Below, one piece after another: positions 39,933-51,029 of a DNA stretch of 64,000 nt. The stretch's first letter is position 1. The number at the start of each line of letters is the position of its first letter. Position numbers and translations under genes: made by a program. This stretch comes from Rotaria sp. Silwood1 (Eukaryota; Rotifera; Eurotatoria; Philodinida; Philodinidae), in the NCBI GenBank assembly GCA_905250075.1, contig CAJNOP010000031.1:694390-758389 (forward strand). The letters run 5' to 3'. The notes under the pieces are model-generated. The model made no database searches. It worked only from the letters and a program-made list of their open reading frames with translations, and had not been told where the DNA came from.

Positions 39933-42059
39933 TTGCTTAATTACTTCTACAAGAAAGACAAGTATCTATCGTGTTGCTATTTCCACCCACTATAGAAAAT
40001 AAAAAGAAAAAAAAGTCATTAGATCTTAGTCATATGGTGTCTTCTTTTTTTTTTTTACCTATACTGCTTTATATGAAATATTCAGAATCATTACGCTTGA
40101 AAAATGACGAAGGTCTCCTTATGAAGTAACCAACAAGAAACGGAACTACACTTCACATATGTACACTGCCCCAATGAATCAGATAATGTTCACATAAAGA
40201 TTTCTCTTTCTTTCGTTAGATCAAATGATAAAAATTTTATGATGCATAACATATATTCTAGAAAATAATTTTTTTTTTATAACATCATATAGAAAATCTA
40301 GGAATACTGGAACATATGATTAGCCAATTATGCCACGATTTATATATATTAATTAGTAAATCAAATAAATAATCATCTGATAAGACAATAAGAAACAGAA
40401 AACATCGTTCTGCTCATAAATATGATGAGGTCGATGGTAGACATTCATATTTGATGCCTATAAAAATGATTGATTAGATCGATTACGTCTAACTTACTTC
40501 TTTTTTTTTCATTACCTCAATCATAAGTTAGAAAATTGTTAAACTCTGATGATTGATTCATACTGTATGAACTTTATATTTTCCTCGATATTATCATATA
40601 TAATTAATCTTTTGTATGACATGAAATTTTTCTAATTTGATAATATGTTACTTTTATGATCATGTTCATTGAAACTCATATCTATACCAATATCCAAGAA
40701 AAGTTATTGAAAATAATTTCATAAAAACAAAAAACAAAACTACAGTATAAAAAAAGAACAAAAACTTGTCAGTGCAGTTTCATAAAGCAGCAAAGTTTGG
40801 AACTCATAAACTCTGACTGTTATAAAGTTATGATATATTATCAGAAAAGTTAAAATAATTTAATTGAAAAAATGTCGAATAACAGAATTAATCAAAATTA
40901 TATATTGTTTTTTTACAGTTGATGCGAAGACTATGAATATTATCATTTCGAAAATATTTGCATGTAAATAAAATTTCTTTTCTACCAATTTTTTAGATCG
41001 TTATACTAAAACAAAATATCTTTGTATTGGCAGATGTATCTTCAAGAAGTTTTTTGTTCCTAATAATAATATATCCGATACATGTCATAGGAAGCAGTAA
41101 ATATCATTTGATCCTCCGTTTCATCAATTCAATTAATATATTAGTCTGCTATACACATCGATGTAATTGTTCAGCATGTCTCCGAATAGATCATTTTTTT
41201 TGTTTCTACAAACTTTGACATAAAATGCTGAGTTTTAACACGAGGACTTGAAGAAATGTAATAAAATGAATAAATTGCCTGAATATTTATATATATTACG
41301 AGAATAAATTTGGAATTAATTATTCAATATAAAAACATTTAAAAAAAAAGCTAATCTTATTGCATTAAAAATAGTTTTAGAGATGTAGAATCTATTGTTA
41401 AATTGAAAAATTTTTCTTCGTTGAAGAAAAAGATTACAAATGCCTCATAATACATGACTCAATTCTATTTTCAATCTTTGAAGCATTCAACAACGTTTTT
41501 TAATTTTGGTTTTCATTCCAGTAAATAGAGAATGTTGTTTGTGGAATAATTTTTTTGTGTCAGAGCAAAGTTGGCAAAATTAACATCTACTCCATCATTC
41601 AAATATCTTAATCGAGGAAATCTTAGTAACCGATAGCACTTCTCAAGGTACTTATTAAATAAGAAATACGCATGCAAGTGTTAATCGTTATATATATAAA
41701 ACATGAAAATTTTGTTTGTGTTTTAACTTGGTTTTTCTCTATAACTATGATATTATATAGCAAGAGAGTGATAGCATCTTCTATCATCACAGCCCACCAG
41801 GTGGTTTTTTTAGGCTGACTCGGAGAGATTCTTTCTGCTTGTTATGGAGAAAATAATGTGGTACTCGAAATGGTCTATTACAAGCATATGGTCTCTGCTG
41901 TTGTTATACTTGTCATACCTATGTTCATTGATCCACCGATCTGGCTTGACTCACTTTACATGTACCTATTCTGGGCAAAGAGGGAAGAATCTTCCTTAGT
42001 CAAGCACTATAATGAGCTGAGAAAAGCCAGCAGGGAAAAATAGCAATGAAAATAAATTT
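39933..42059. other. intergenic with a GC-richer island of unknown origin
   Basis: Mostly AT-rich and featureless. Between about 41758 and 42045 composition shifts (CAGCCCACCAGGTGG at the start) and a 61-codon frame (41858-42043) has a more balanced amino-acid make-up than the surrounding noise, with a hydrophobic stretch then a charged tail. It has no family I recognise and may be a fragment of an insertion. Confidence 0.45.
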
Positions 42060-42060
42060 A

Positions 42061-42732
42061 TTGAACAAGCTGAAGAGAAAAAATTTACAACTACTTTCAA
42101 GTTTGTTCAGATGTTTCTTGATAGTTCAATAGATGAGAATGATTTGAAGGTGATTTCTCTTGAGCTATTTTTACCGCTTGTTGAATATTTTTCGTTGCCA
42201 TACCATATTATCGTGTAGCCAAATATGATTTCACCAAATTATGATAGATGCCAGCTAAATCAGAATGATTCCATGGTAATTTGTGTTTATAAATTTGGAA
42301 TTCTTTTTCAAAATATGCCATTGCCGTTGAATAACCTTTCATGTTTCGATAAGTTTCATCTTTATTTTTATATGTCGTTGCACCCATCGAGAGGATTATT
42401 CTGAATATTCTCTTAAATACTTAATGTTTGTCAATGAAATGAAAGTGTCCTTTCATAATTTTCTATCATTTAATGCATAACACCAATGTTACTGTATGTA
42501 ATAGTCTGATAGGGATGTCCATCGGGTAACTTTTTTTGATCTATACAAAACAATCAAGTGCTTTTGTGTAATCTTTCATTCTGCGATAGACTCTTCCTAA
42601 CATACTACATAAAGTACCCAATCAGAGGTGATTCCGAGTTAGAGCCCTTCCGTAGATGTTCTGTGAGTTTCCGTAAAATTCAATTGTTTCCAAGCAGCCA
42701 TCCATATCCATATACAGCTTACCGATGTTGAC
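42061..42732 (-). pseudogene. decayed TPR tail of the ART-TPR gene
   Basis: Read on the minus strand just past the stop of the ART-TPR frame, the sequence still spells TPR pieces in changing frames: RRMKDYTKALDCF, ITYSNIGVMH, MKGYSTAMAYFEKEFQIY, HSDLAGIYHNLVKSYLATR and AVKIAQEKSP. They are interrupted by stops and small indels, and the relic ends at a TGA near 42105. At least three further TPR units were once present. This is the lost C-terminal half of the repeat array of the adjacent gene. Confidence 0.75.
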
Positions 42733-44478
42733 CTAGAAATTAGTCACTTCGGAATCATTCAAAAGCAAGACCTCTTCGTATATTTGAAATGCTTTTTCAT
42801 AAAACTCAAGTGCTTTCGAATAGTCACCTATAGTCTTATACACTTGGCCGATGTTGTCGTAGGAAATACCCAATGAGAGATGATTCGAAGGCAGAGTATT
42901 TTCGTTGATTTCTAGTGATTCTTTATAAAATTCAAGTGCTTTTGAGTAGTCACCCATAGCCTTATACACTTGGCCGATGTTGCTGTATATATTAGCCAAT
43001 GAAGGATTATCTATTGGAAGAGTTTTTCGGTTGATTTCGATGAATTTTTCATAAAACGAAGCTGCTTCTTTGTATTCTTCTTGTTTCTGTTTTATCCATC
43101 CTAGATGCTTATATATATATGCTCTATTGCTGTCGTCGGATGTCTGTTCTAGTAATGTAATATACAATTCTTCAGCCTTGTCGAATTGATCTGTTTTGAG
43201 CAGCAAATGACCCATTCGATACCATCCCGTGCCACGAATCTCTTCTCGTATAACATCAGTTAATTGAAGGAATTGTTGATCATCATCTGAGATAAGCGTG
43301 AGGTCTACTTTATAAAGTGGAAGATTGTCGTCAAGTTTTTGAATGTCACCAATTCGAAAAACTGTATGCAAGGAGAAAAGAATTTCATCATCTTCTGCAT
43401 AATAATTCTCGTTTGCAGTAGAAGCAAATGGCGTCGATGAGGTCGTGGGATCGATAGTCATTTTAAAAAGAATACCGACCATATTGGTTGTTTCTGAAAC
43501 ATTTTTAGCGAATTGGAGGGAGACATGTGGATTTTTACTGGTGGATAAAAAATTATTGAATGATATAAATCCATTTTTGTTTTCTACGACTTTATCGAAG
43601 TCGGTTGTGGATAATCCTTGTCCCCTATAAACTACAAAGGTCTCCTTATCGCCCTGGCTGACTTGTATGTTATGTAAACATCCAATTTGTCGGTATAGAT
43701 CACAAAGATAAAACCCCATTCTTATAATGATGTTACCATCAAGTGTGCGTAATGCTCGATTGAGTATTGTATATATAAAACATTGGCGTGTATACCACGA
43801 AATGGCCAATTTTGGATGATAGGTACGTTGAAATTCATCAATAAGCTTGAGTTCTTTGATATTGTCTTGGTATTCTTGCTGGCAATAAGTGACTAATTCT
43901 TGGGCGGCTTGTTGATCATGTTGCATATCAAGGAGTATTTCCTTGAGTATTTGAAAATACATGAAGGAAGGTTCTAGTTGATTAAGATTTTCACTAGAAC
44001 CTCCATCATTCACACTAATAACACTGACCGTTAGATTCTCTTGATTATATTGCTTGACAGCTATTTTCAATGCTTTGCATATGGACTTGATCGAAGTATG
44101 AATACCTTTGATTTTTGTCCAATTTTTAGCCCATACTTCATGGCGTTCTTTTTTACGGCAAAAGATGTATATGGCATCTAATTGTGGCATATCATGAATG
44201 TGCGGTACGAGATGTTGACCAATGGATCCAGAAGAGATGACGAAAGCTTTTTCGTCATGTATGTCATTCAGAAATGTGATACATTGTGCAGCTTCCGTAC
44301 ATAGTGTTATGTCGCTGACGATATCACGTAACTGCACGAGTGTATCTTGGCAATCTTCATTTTCTAAATCAATGTTACCATCGACCCACATAACCATATA
44401 ATTTTCATCTATGAGTTGTCTTCGTGGCATGGGAGCTGACGAGTCTGTACTGTTTTGTTTAGATTGCTGTCTACTCAT
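42733..44478 (-). CDS. ADP-ribosyltransferase with C-terminal TPR repeats, truncated
   Basis: Single-exon protein of 581 residues. Residues 1-230 are a domain seen with such ARTs in rotifers (YMVMWVDGNID near 27-37). Residues 235-395 are an arginine-specific-type ART fold. It has the catalytic Arg at 285 (VVYRGQG), the STS motif at 312-314 (FLSTSKN) and the catalytic Glu at 365 (AEDDEILFS). The position two before that Glu is Asp 363, where arginine-specific enzymes usually have Glu, so substrate choice may differ. From about 417 there are kinesin-light-chain-like TPRs (42-residue period, IGQVYKAMGDYSKALEFYKE). The frame stops inside the array and decayed repeats continue downstream, so it is a shortened but possibly working protein. 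Transfer of ADP-ribose from NAD to a protein recruited by the TPRs is the inferred role. ATG at 44478. Confidence 0.88.
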   Translation of the reverse strand: MSRQQSKQNSTDSSAPMPRRQLIDENYMVMWVDGNIDLENEDCQDTLVQLRDIVSDITLCTEAAQCITFLNDIHDEKAFVISSGSIGQHLVPHIHDMPQLDAIYIFCRKKERHEVWAKNWTKIKGIHTSIKSICKALKIAVKQYNQENLTVSVISVNDGGSSENLNQLEPSFMYFQILKEILLDMQHDQQAAQELVTYCQQEYQDNIKELKLIDEFQRTYHPKLAISWYTRQCFIYTILNRALRTLDGNIIIRMGFYLCDLYRQIGCLHNIQVSQGDKETFVVYRGQGLSTTDFDKVVENKNGFISFNNFLSTSKNPHVSLQFAKNVSETTNMVGILFKMTIDPTTSSTPFASTANENYYAEDDEILFSLHTVFRIGDIQKLDDNLPLYKVDLTLISDDDQQFLQLTDVIREEIRGTGWYRMGHLLLKTDQFDKAEELYITLLEQTSDDSNRAYIYKHLGWIKQKQEEYKEAASFYEKFIEINRKTLPIDNPSLANIYSNIGQVYKAMGDYSKALEFYKESLEINENTLPSNHLSLGISYDNIGQVYKTIGDYSKALEFYEKAFQIYEEVLLLNDSEVTNF

Positions 44479-46010
44479 ATTGGATATAATGTTAGGCGTT
44501 GGATTGATAATTGAGTATGATATATAATAATCGATTGCTGTTTGAACAGAGTTTACCTTTTTAATTTATGCATGTAATGCTCGATGATTTGTTTCTAAAT
44601 TTCTTTTGTTAACAAAAAATGAGAAAGGAAAATACCAAATAACGTCATTTATATTATGGTTATTTTTTCCAATTGTTGTTTGCTGTTCACGCGTACAATG
44701 ACTCAAGTTTCATTGCGTCAAATACCTTGTCTCATTCGTTGTCTATTTTTTCTTTGATTCTTTCTAAGCAATCATTGTTTTTTTCTTTATCTCAAAGGAA
44801 AGAAAAAAACCAACAAAAATATCGTCAATTGGATTTTTTTTCTTATTATGCATATTATTGACATGTTGATAATGCAAATGAAACGTGGAAAAAATAAGTT
44901 TTATTTTTATTTAAATTGCAGTCACACAACGGTTTCTACTTGCCGAACATACGTCTGATCATTAAACAGTGATTGATATAAAGGATTCATTTTCATAGGG
45001 TTTAACCTTCATTGATATATCTTGTATTTCATGTTTAATGAAGTAATGATGAGTTGTATTTTTAGAGTTTGAAAATAATGACAGATCAAAGTACCTATCA
45101 TCAATTTGAAAATGTATGCAATACTTAAATGAATGCGTCATACACCGATATAGTAAACAAATAGAACTTTTACTTCAATTACTATCCGAATTTCATCTAG
45201 AACCCCACGCAACAGGGCTACCGGAAGTCCCCAATAAGACTTTCGCCAATAGGACATTCGCCAATGACGAAAGTCCAGGGGTATATTGGCGAAATTTCAG
45301 GGAATGTATTGGCGAAAGTGTAGTGGACTTTCGCCAATTGACGAAAGTACAGTAAACTTTCCCCAACTGTCATAAAATAATATTAATACAGGGTACACGT
45401 AAGAGTTGAAGCTACAATCTGTCGAATTCAAGAATTTCTGGAGCTGAACCCAATTGATGGATCTTTTAAGAGAAAAATTGAAAGAGATTCCAAACAGATT
45501 ATTATATACATGAGATATATCTTTGGATCTCGATCCGATGAGTAAAATTTTCCGAACCCGGACACGAACCCAGTGATTACAAAGCTTTCAGACCCGCAAC
45601 CGGTTGGGTTCGGGTCCCAGTAGACTCAACGAGCTCCAGCTGCAGCTAATGTTGCTAGAATGTTTATCACAGCTTACACTCATCAATATAGCCGACGGAA
45701 ATTTTCGAATCTATATCTAGTTCGTAGTCAAATTGGCAAAAGCCCACTGTACTTCCACCAATTGGCGAAGTTCCGGAATCCCGAAATATCGAGTACAGCC
45801 TTTGCATGCCAGCGGTATATATATATCCATATTTTACTGGACATATGTATCGCCGTTACAAGATTCTAGCATCGTTGACCATATAAGGAAACTATCAGAT
45901 GTTCATTATCCTTTTCCGCTTTTTAAATCTACCGAAAGCAGTAGAACTTTGCAAAAGCCGATTTCAGATGTGCACTCATCATTCTAACGATCTGACCACT
46001 CATGTTTCCC
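44479..46010. other. upstream region of the ART gene with repeated TTCGCCAAT words
   Basis: No gene supported. At 45235-45350 the word TTCGCCAAT and its complement ATTGGCGAA recur many times in both orientations, and again singly near 45770. At 45545-45640 a block of CCCG/CCGG-containing words (AACCCGGACACGAACCC, ACCGGTTGGGTTCGGG) stands out from the AT-rich background. Both look like pieces of non-autonomous elements. Confidence 0.5.
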
Positions 46011-46079
46011 AGTGAAAATGACGCACAAGAGCCCACAACCAGCTGCTGACTTGAATCGTAACTCATCCGTCGCCAAAAC

Positions 46080-46864
46080 AAAGAACAAATAGAAGAAGGA
46101 GAAGAACAAGACGAAAACGATGAATTTCACATGGCACCTGAGCAAGTCAACAGCAATAAGTCAGCCACTACACTTCGCTAGGTCAGCCGACTGCATTAAG
46201 AAAAATTTGCCATGACAACTGACCGAACGAATATTAATAAGTCGGCTCTGCCAGCACTTCATCCAGTGAGCCGACTTAAAAAAGAAAAATTTACCATCCC
46301 AACTAAACGAGTGAAAAGTAATAAGTCGCCTCTGGCAGCACTTCGGGAAATCAGCCGACTTAAAGAAGAATTTACCATAGCACTTGAGCAACTGAAAAGC
46401 AATAAGTCGGCCACTGTACTTCGTTCAGTCAGCTGACATAAACGAGAAGAATTTTCCATGACAACTAACCGAATGAAAAGGAATTAGTCAGCCACTGCAC
46501 TTCGAGCAGTCAGTCGACTTAATAAAGAAGAATTCATGATGCCAACGAAGGGAATGGAAAGCAATAAGTCGACCGCTGCATTTCGTCCGAGCAGTCGACT
46601 TAAAGAAGAACTTGTCACGGCAATTAAGGAAATCAAAAAAGAAATAAGTCAGCTCTGCCAGAACTTCGGGAAGTCAGCCCATTAAAGGAAGAAGAATTTG
46701 TCATGGCAAATAAGCGAGTGAAAAGCAATAAGTGGTTCTGTCAGCAGATCATGTAGTTAGTCGACTTAAAGAGGAAGAATGTGTTATGGCAATTAAACGA
46801 GTGAAAAGCAATAAGTTGGCCACTGCATCTCATGCAGTCAGCCGATTTAAAGAAAGCACGGGAT
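46080..46864 (+). pseudogene. decayed gene with nine 27-residue coding repeats
   Basis: Nine units start at about 46158, 46239, 46323, 46404, 46485, 46566, 46645, 46729 and 46812. The first five spacings are 81, 84, 81, 81 and 81 nt, all multiples of three. The last three (79, 84, 83) break frame. The plus-strand reading is a repeat close to KRVKSNKSATALRAVSRLK plus an acidic EEEF.MAT, preceded by an acidic Glu/Asp/Gln stretch. Stops and shifts make the whole a pseudogene. Each unit also folds at DNA level: AAGTCGGC ... GCCGACTT with an ACTGC/GCAGT inner stem around a CTTCG loop. The family is unknown to me. A hAT-like element sits at its right end. Confidence 0.7.
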
Positions 46865-47332
46865 CAGAGATGGGCAAGTCAAGTCATTTTTTGACTTGAA
46901 ACAAGTCAATTCAAGTCACGTCAGACTTGACTTGACTTGAGAGTTTTTCTTTTGAACTCTTGACTTGACTCGACTTGACTTGAGAAATTTTTGGATGACT
47001 TGACTTGATTTGTGACTTAGCTTTCAAAGGCAAGTCACAAGTCAAGTAAAAAAATGGACATATTGTTGCAATTTATGCGTCTAATCCTTGTCTATACTAA
47101 AAGTATCTATGAGAGCAGAAACAAAGAAAAAGCTATTCTTTCATGTACTTCAGATAAGCAGCGGTCAAATGAGAAGATATAGTCATTTTTTGACTTGACT
47201 TGACTTGAAAACTCTGTGACTTGACTTGACTTGAAAACTGTCACTTGACTTGAATAGTTTTTTTGGTGATTCATGACTTGACTTGACTTGACTTGACTTG
47301 AACCTTAAAAACTTCTGACTTGCCCATCTCTG
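46865..47332. mobile_element. 468-bp hAT-like non-autonomous element full of GACTT words
   Basis: The terminal inverted repeats are CAGAGATGGGCAAGTCA (left) and its complement (right, ending at 47332), the CAGRGxTGGGC type usual for hAT elements. The flanks CACGGGAT (46857-46864) and CTCGGAAT (47333-47340) agree at 6 of 8 positions, consistent with a worn 8-bp target duplication. The interior is largely arrays of the pentamer GACTT/AAGTC in both orientations around a unique centre (about 47045-47175). There is no transposase frame; the open frame at 47183-47365 is the repeat itself. Confidence 0.8.
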
Positions 47333-47340
47333 CTCGGAAT

Positions 47341-48600
47341 GTACCACCATATAGATGCTCCACATCTTAAAAAGAATACTCGCACATGACTACATAAGTG
47401 ATATGCTTGGCATTGCATTAAAGCGAGAGACAGGACAGGTTGTCGAGGAAGTAAAATATATTCGCGTCGCATAGCACTACTATGGAGTGCTTCGCACCGT
47501 AATGGTATCGCATTTTTTCTTGGAATATTTCTTTTATTTTGTCTTATAATCCATTTGGATATTTTGATTTCGATGAAATATTTCTTAAATTATTAATATT
47601 AAAGATATTATATGGTATATCATGTCAAGTAAATAATTCATGTCTTTATACATTATAAAAAGTACATGAACATCATATTATTAGCATCATTGAATAAAAA
47701 TCATTGATGTAAGTTATAACAAACTAATATCGTTATATATTATTTTATTTAATGATGATGTTTATAATTTAGTTGAAATTCGTCTGAATAATAATATTTA
47801 TTTAATTCATCATTATTTTATTAGTTCACTTAATTATTTAAAAATTTTAAATTTAACATTTAATTCATCCGAATATATATTGAATTTATTTAGTTTTTTA
47901 ATTTGAAAATTTTAATTTATTATCAAATGACATTCGATATTTAAATAATTATTTTCTATCAAATCTTCAATCAATATGTATAATTGATTTTGATTTGAGT
48001 AAATATCTAAATTTAATATCATTCTATACATTTTATTGATTTAGATATGTTAACATTAGAAAAATTATTGTCTTGACTTAATAATATTTTATTGTTAAAA
48101 AAGATTTTCAGAATTCTTAGGACATTTATTAGATTATAATATAAATCAATTTATTCTTTATTTAAATTATAATGAAATAAGGACCAGATAGATATTTTAT
48201 ATCGTAAGTAACAAAGTTGTTTTCAAACTGTATAAAAAATTTTTGTATAAAAAAAGAAGAAAATTAATTGAAAATAAAAATTCAATAAGCAATCAATTAA
48301 ACTCAATAAAAATAACGATTGATTCAAAATTATAGGAAAGTATTATTCAAAATTCAACAATATTTTAGCAAAAAAGACAAAAATCAATTGTAATATGAAT
48401 TAATAACATAGATTATATTTATTTTTTATTATATTTATTGTATATTTGACATTCCACAAGTTTTGTTATATAATAAATAATAAAATTCTTTTTTTATTTT
48501 TATTTTAAAATTAGATAAAGAATATATATTGCTGGTATGAGTATGTTGTAAGAAAAGACAGGTTTTCTTTTAATTAGATTAATGAAAATACTTTTTCAGC
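47341..48600 (+). pseudogene. AT-rich region with an LRR-like gene relic near 47752-47903
   Basis: From 47752 a plus-strand frame reads NDDVYNLVEIRLNNN, then FISSLNYLKILNLTFNSSEY, and stops. The leucine/asparagine spacing fits a leucine-rich repeat of the kind found in the F-box genes of such genomes. Further shifts and stops follow up to about 48180 (LILS.. fragments). No start, splice pattern or complete gene can be built. The remainder of the interval shows nothing else. Low-complexity AT sequence can imitate LRRs, so this is tentative. Confidence 0.35.
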
Positions 48601-48632
48601 TAATTTCTTTCAATTTTAATGATGCTTCTGCC

Positions 48633-49200
48633 TATATAGATACCATAAAGTATTCTTATAGAAACTTTAAAAGAATTAAGATTCCTATTTGATATTTAAT
48701 CAAGCTATTGAATTTTTTATATATCTATTTTCTATAAATCTTTGTGAGACTTTTTGTTTTTCTGAAAAATCTCATTTTTGAATTTTGATTTGAAAATTTG
48801 TGCATATAAAAACATCAACTAGACTATTTTTCACAACAACAAAAAGATTCAGAAAGTTTAAATAAAGTCTTTTCAAAACATGAGACTTTCAAATAGCGAC
48901 CGTTTTCCATGATTAATGTATACGACATACAATTCTTTTTTTTTTTTTTGAAAGCTTCATGTATCGAAGAGATTATATGAAAAACTTTTGAATTATTTTA
49001 TGGAAGATAGTCTAGTTGATGTCTCTATATGCAGAAAGTTTCAAATCAAAAATCGAACATAGAATTTTTCTGAAAATCAAAACTCCTCGAGCGACTTCTA
49101 GAAAATAGACCTATTAAATATTCAATAATTTAGTCAAATATCAATAGAAACTCAAATTCTTTTAGGGTTTTTATAAGAACACTATAGAGTATCTATAGAT
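48633..49200. mobile_element. fold-back element, arms of about 210 bp
   Basis: The left arm 48633-48840 and the right arm 48990-49200 are imperfect inverted copies. Shared landmarks are CTATATAGATACC/CTATAGATACTC at the outer ends, a GATTTGAAA...CATATA block, and ACATCAACTAGACTAT at the inner ends. The loop is about 150 bp. There is no coding frame. Exact ends and target duplication could not be fixed because both arms have diverged. Confidence 0.7.
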
Positions 49201-50600
49201 AAAAGATTATCAAAATTAGAAGAGAATTATTAAAGAGATATTCTCGTAAGCTTTTCTCATTCATAGTCTATTGTCTTATAGAATCTGTACATTTAATTTT
49301 CATTGTTATTATTTTAATTTCAGTGAAAATGACATTTGCAAAGTAATTATTATTAAATAAATTTTTATCGGAATAAAACATTTTATTGTTTTGTTGTAGT
49401 TAAATTATTATTGTTCAATTCATGCTTATTTAATTTGAATAGATCAAACTAATTTTCAAACAAGTATTTCATAATATAGAAACAAATGAATTGATAAATA
49501 GATAAATTGAAATGAATTACAAGATAATATCAGCACAAAATTCATATTCATACAATAGTATAATTCTGCATTATTTGAATAAACAAAAAAAAATGTCTTT
49601 CAACACAATAAACAATACAGCGATCAATAGACAATAATCAATTGCTAATATTTTGAATCTACATCAATATTCTAATTGATATTAGCAATTATTAATGTCG
49701 ATTAAATCGTTAATAATAATTCAAAAATCAATCTCTACTAAATGAAACTACTTTATGTTTCGATATATCGAGACAATGATTTCTGTGTTTTGATTATAGA
49801 AATTTTAATTTATTAAAAAAGCAAAATAATCAATTAATTATAAAGAAAAAATTATTTTTTTGTTTTTCGTTAATATCTAATAGTTCTTTTAAATTTATGT
49901 GTTACACATTAATTAATCAAGGACTTGATTATAATTGTATTCATTATGACGATATTTTCTTTGAATAAATATTGAAATCAACAAATGATTTAACAAACAT
50001 TGTATTTTGATAAACATTAAAGTCATCGTTATTAAATACTCTATCTATAAAGAAGAAAATTCTGGTATTTCTATGCTTGTTTAAATATCAATTCATCTTT
50101 GTTAAAAATATACACTATTTATATTTGATTTTTAATATATCAATAACATGATCATGTTTTGAATATTTAACATATAAACATAATATAACAGAATAACTAA
50201 ATAATCATTTAAATTAATTTTAATATAATTATTAATAAAATTTTCTAATCATATTTTGATATATAAAATGATAGAAAATTAATATATATTGATTTAGAAG
50301 CATTTTTTTTGTATTATAAAATAATTCTTTAATATTATCAATATGTTATAAATATTCACTATCACTATGAATATAATATATGTTTTTGATAATAGAGATT
50401 CTCTTCTTAAATTACATAATTCACCTTTTAATAATTATATATTAACACATGAACATTGTATATCTTCTTCAAGTCTATTAACGTTTGTTTTAAGAGATTT
50501 ATTTTCTAAAAGTAATTGTACAATTCTCTAAGATTGTCTAGTATGTTTATTTTCTAAAGATTTAATATTTGAATATTGATTTGTTGATATTGAAATATAA
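49201..50600. other. AT-rich gene-free stretch
   Basis: No gene or element seen. Very AT-rich with short poly-T runs. A few LRR-like words near 50360-50560 are too broken to call. Confidence 0.5.
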
Positions 50601-50604
50601 GGTA

Positions 50605-50725
50605 TAGATAGACCCCTACGGGGTATGGGTAACCTGCCTTATCAAAGCAGGGTCAGATTACAAGATTTTTTTTTAATAGGGTAGGGTACAGATTGCTGAG
50701 ATCGTAACCTGTTAACCTGCAATAG
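50605..50725. repeat. GC-richer island of GTAACCTG/GGGTA words
   Basis: Within AT-rich sequence this 120-bp block contains CCCCTACGGGG, GGGTAACCTGCC, AGGGTAGGGTACAG and GTAACCTGTTAACCTGC. A few short words are repeated, in the style of the other word-repeat elements of the window (1050-1316, 46865-47332). No ends were found. Confidence 0.45.
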
Positions 50726-51029
50726 AAATGTTGTCGGTCAGCATGCTTAGAATATTTCAAAGAATAAGATAAGTAATTATGAGCTAGATCAAATTATTTA
50801 CATACATTTTTAGTATGAAGGGTAATAATGTTTTATTTCTCGTTCGGATGATTCATGCAAGCACAAAACACTAGCATGTGCTCGTTATTTTTCTTCGTTT
50901 TTTTTTCATTCAAAAGCTTTAATTTTCTCAAACTAAGCATTCCACAAACTATTCGTGAGTGTTTCCAATATTAGTACATTCGTATTGAAATGGCTCTACA
51001 TGTTACTTTGATCTATATCTAATCTAAGT

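Noticed and set aside
46158..46864. CRISPR-like array (regular repeats with hairpins)
   Set aside because: The whole unit is repeated, there are no unique spacers, the period is in codon multiples, and the context is eukaryotic.
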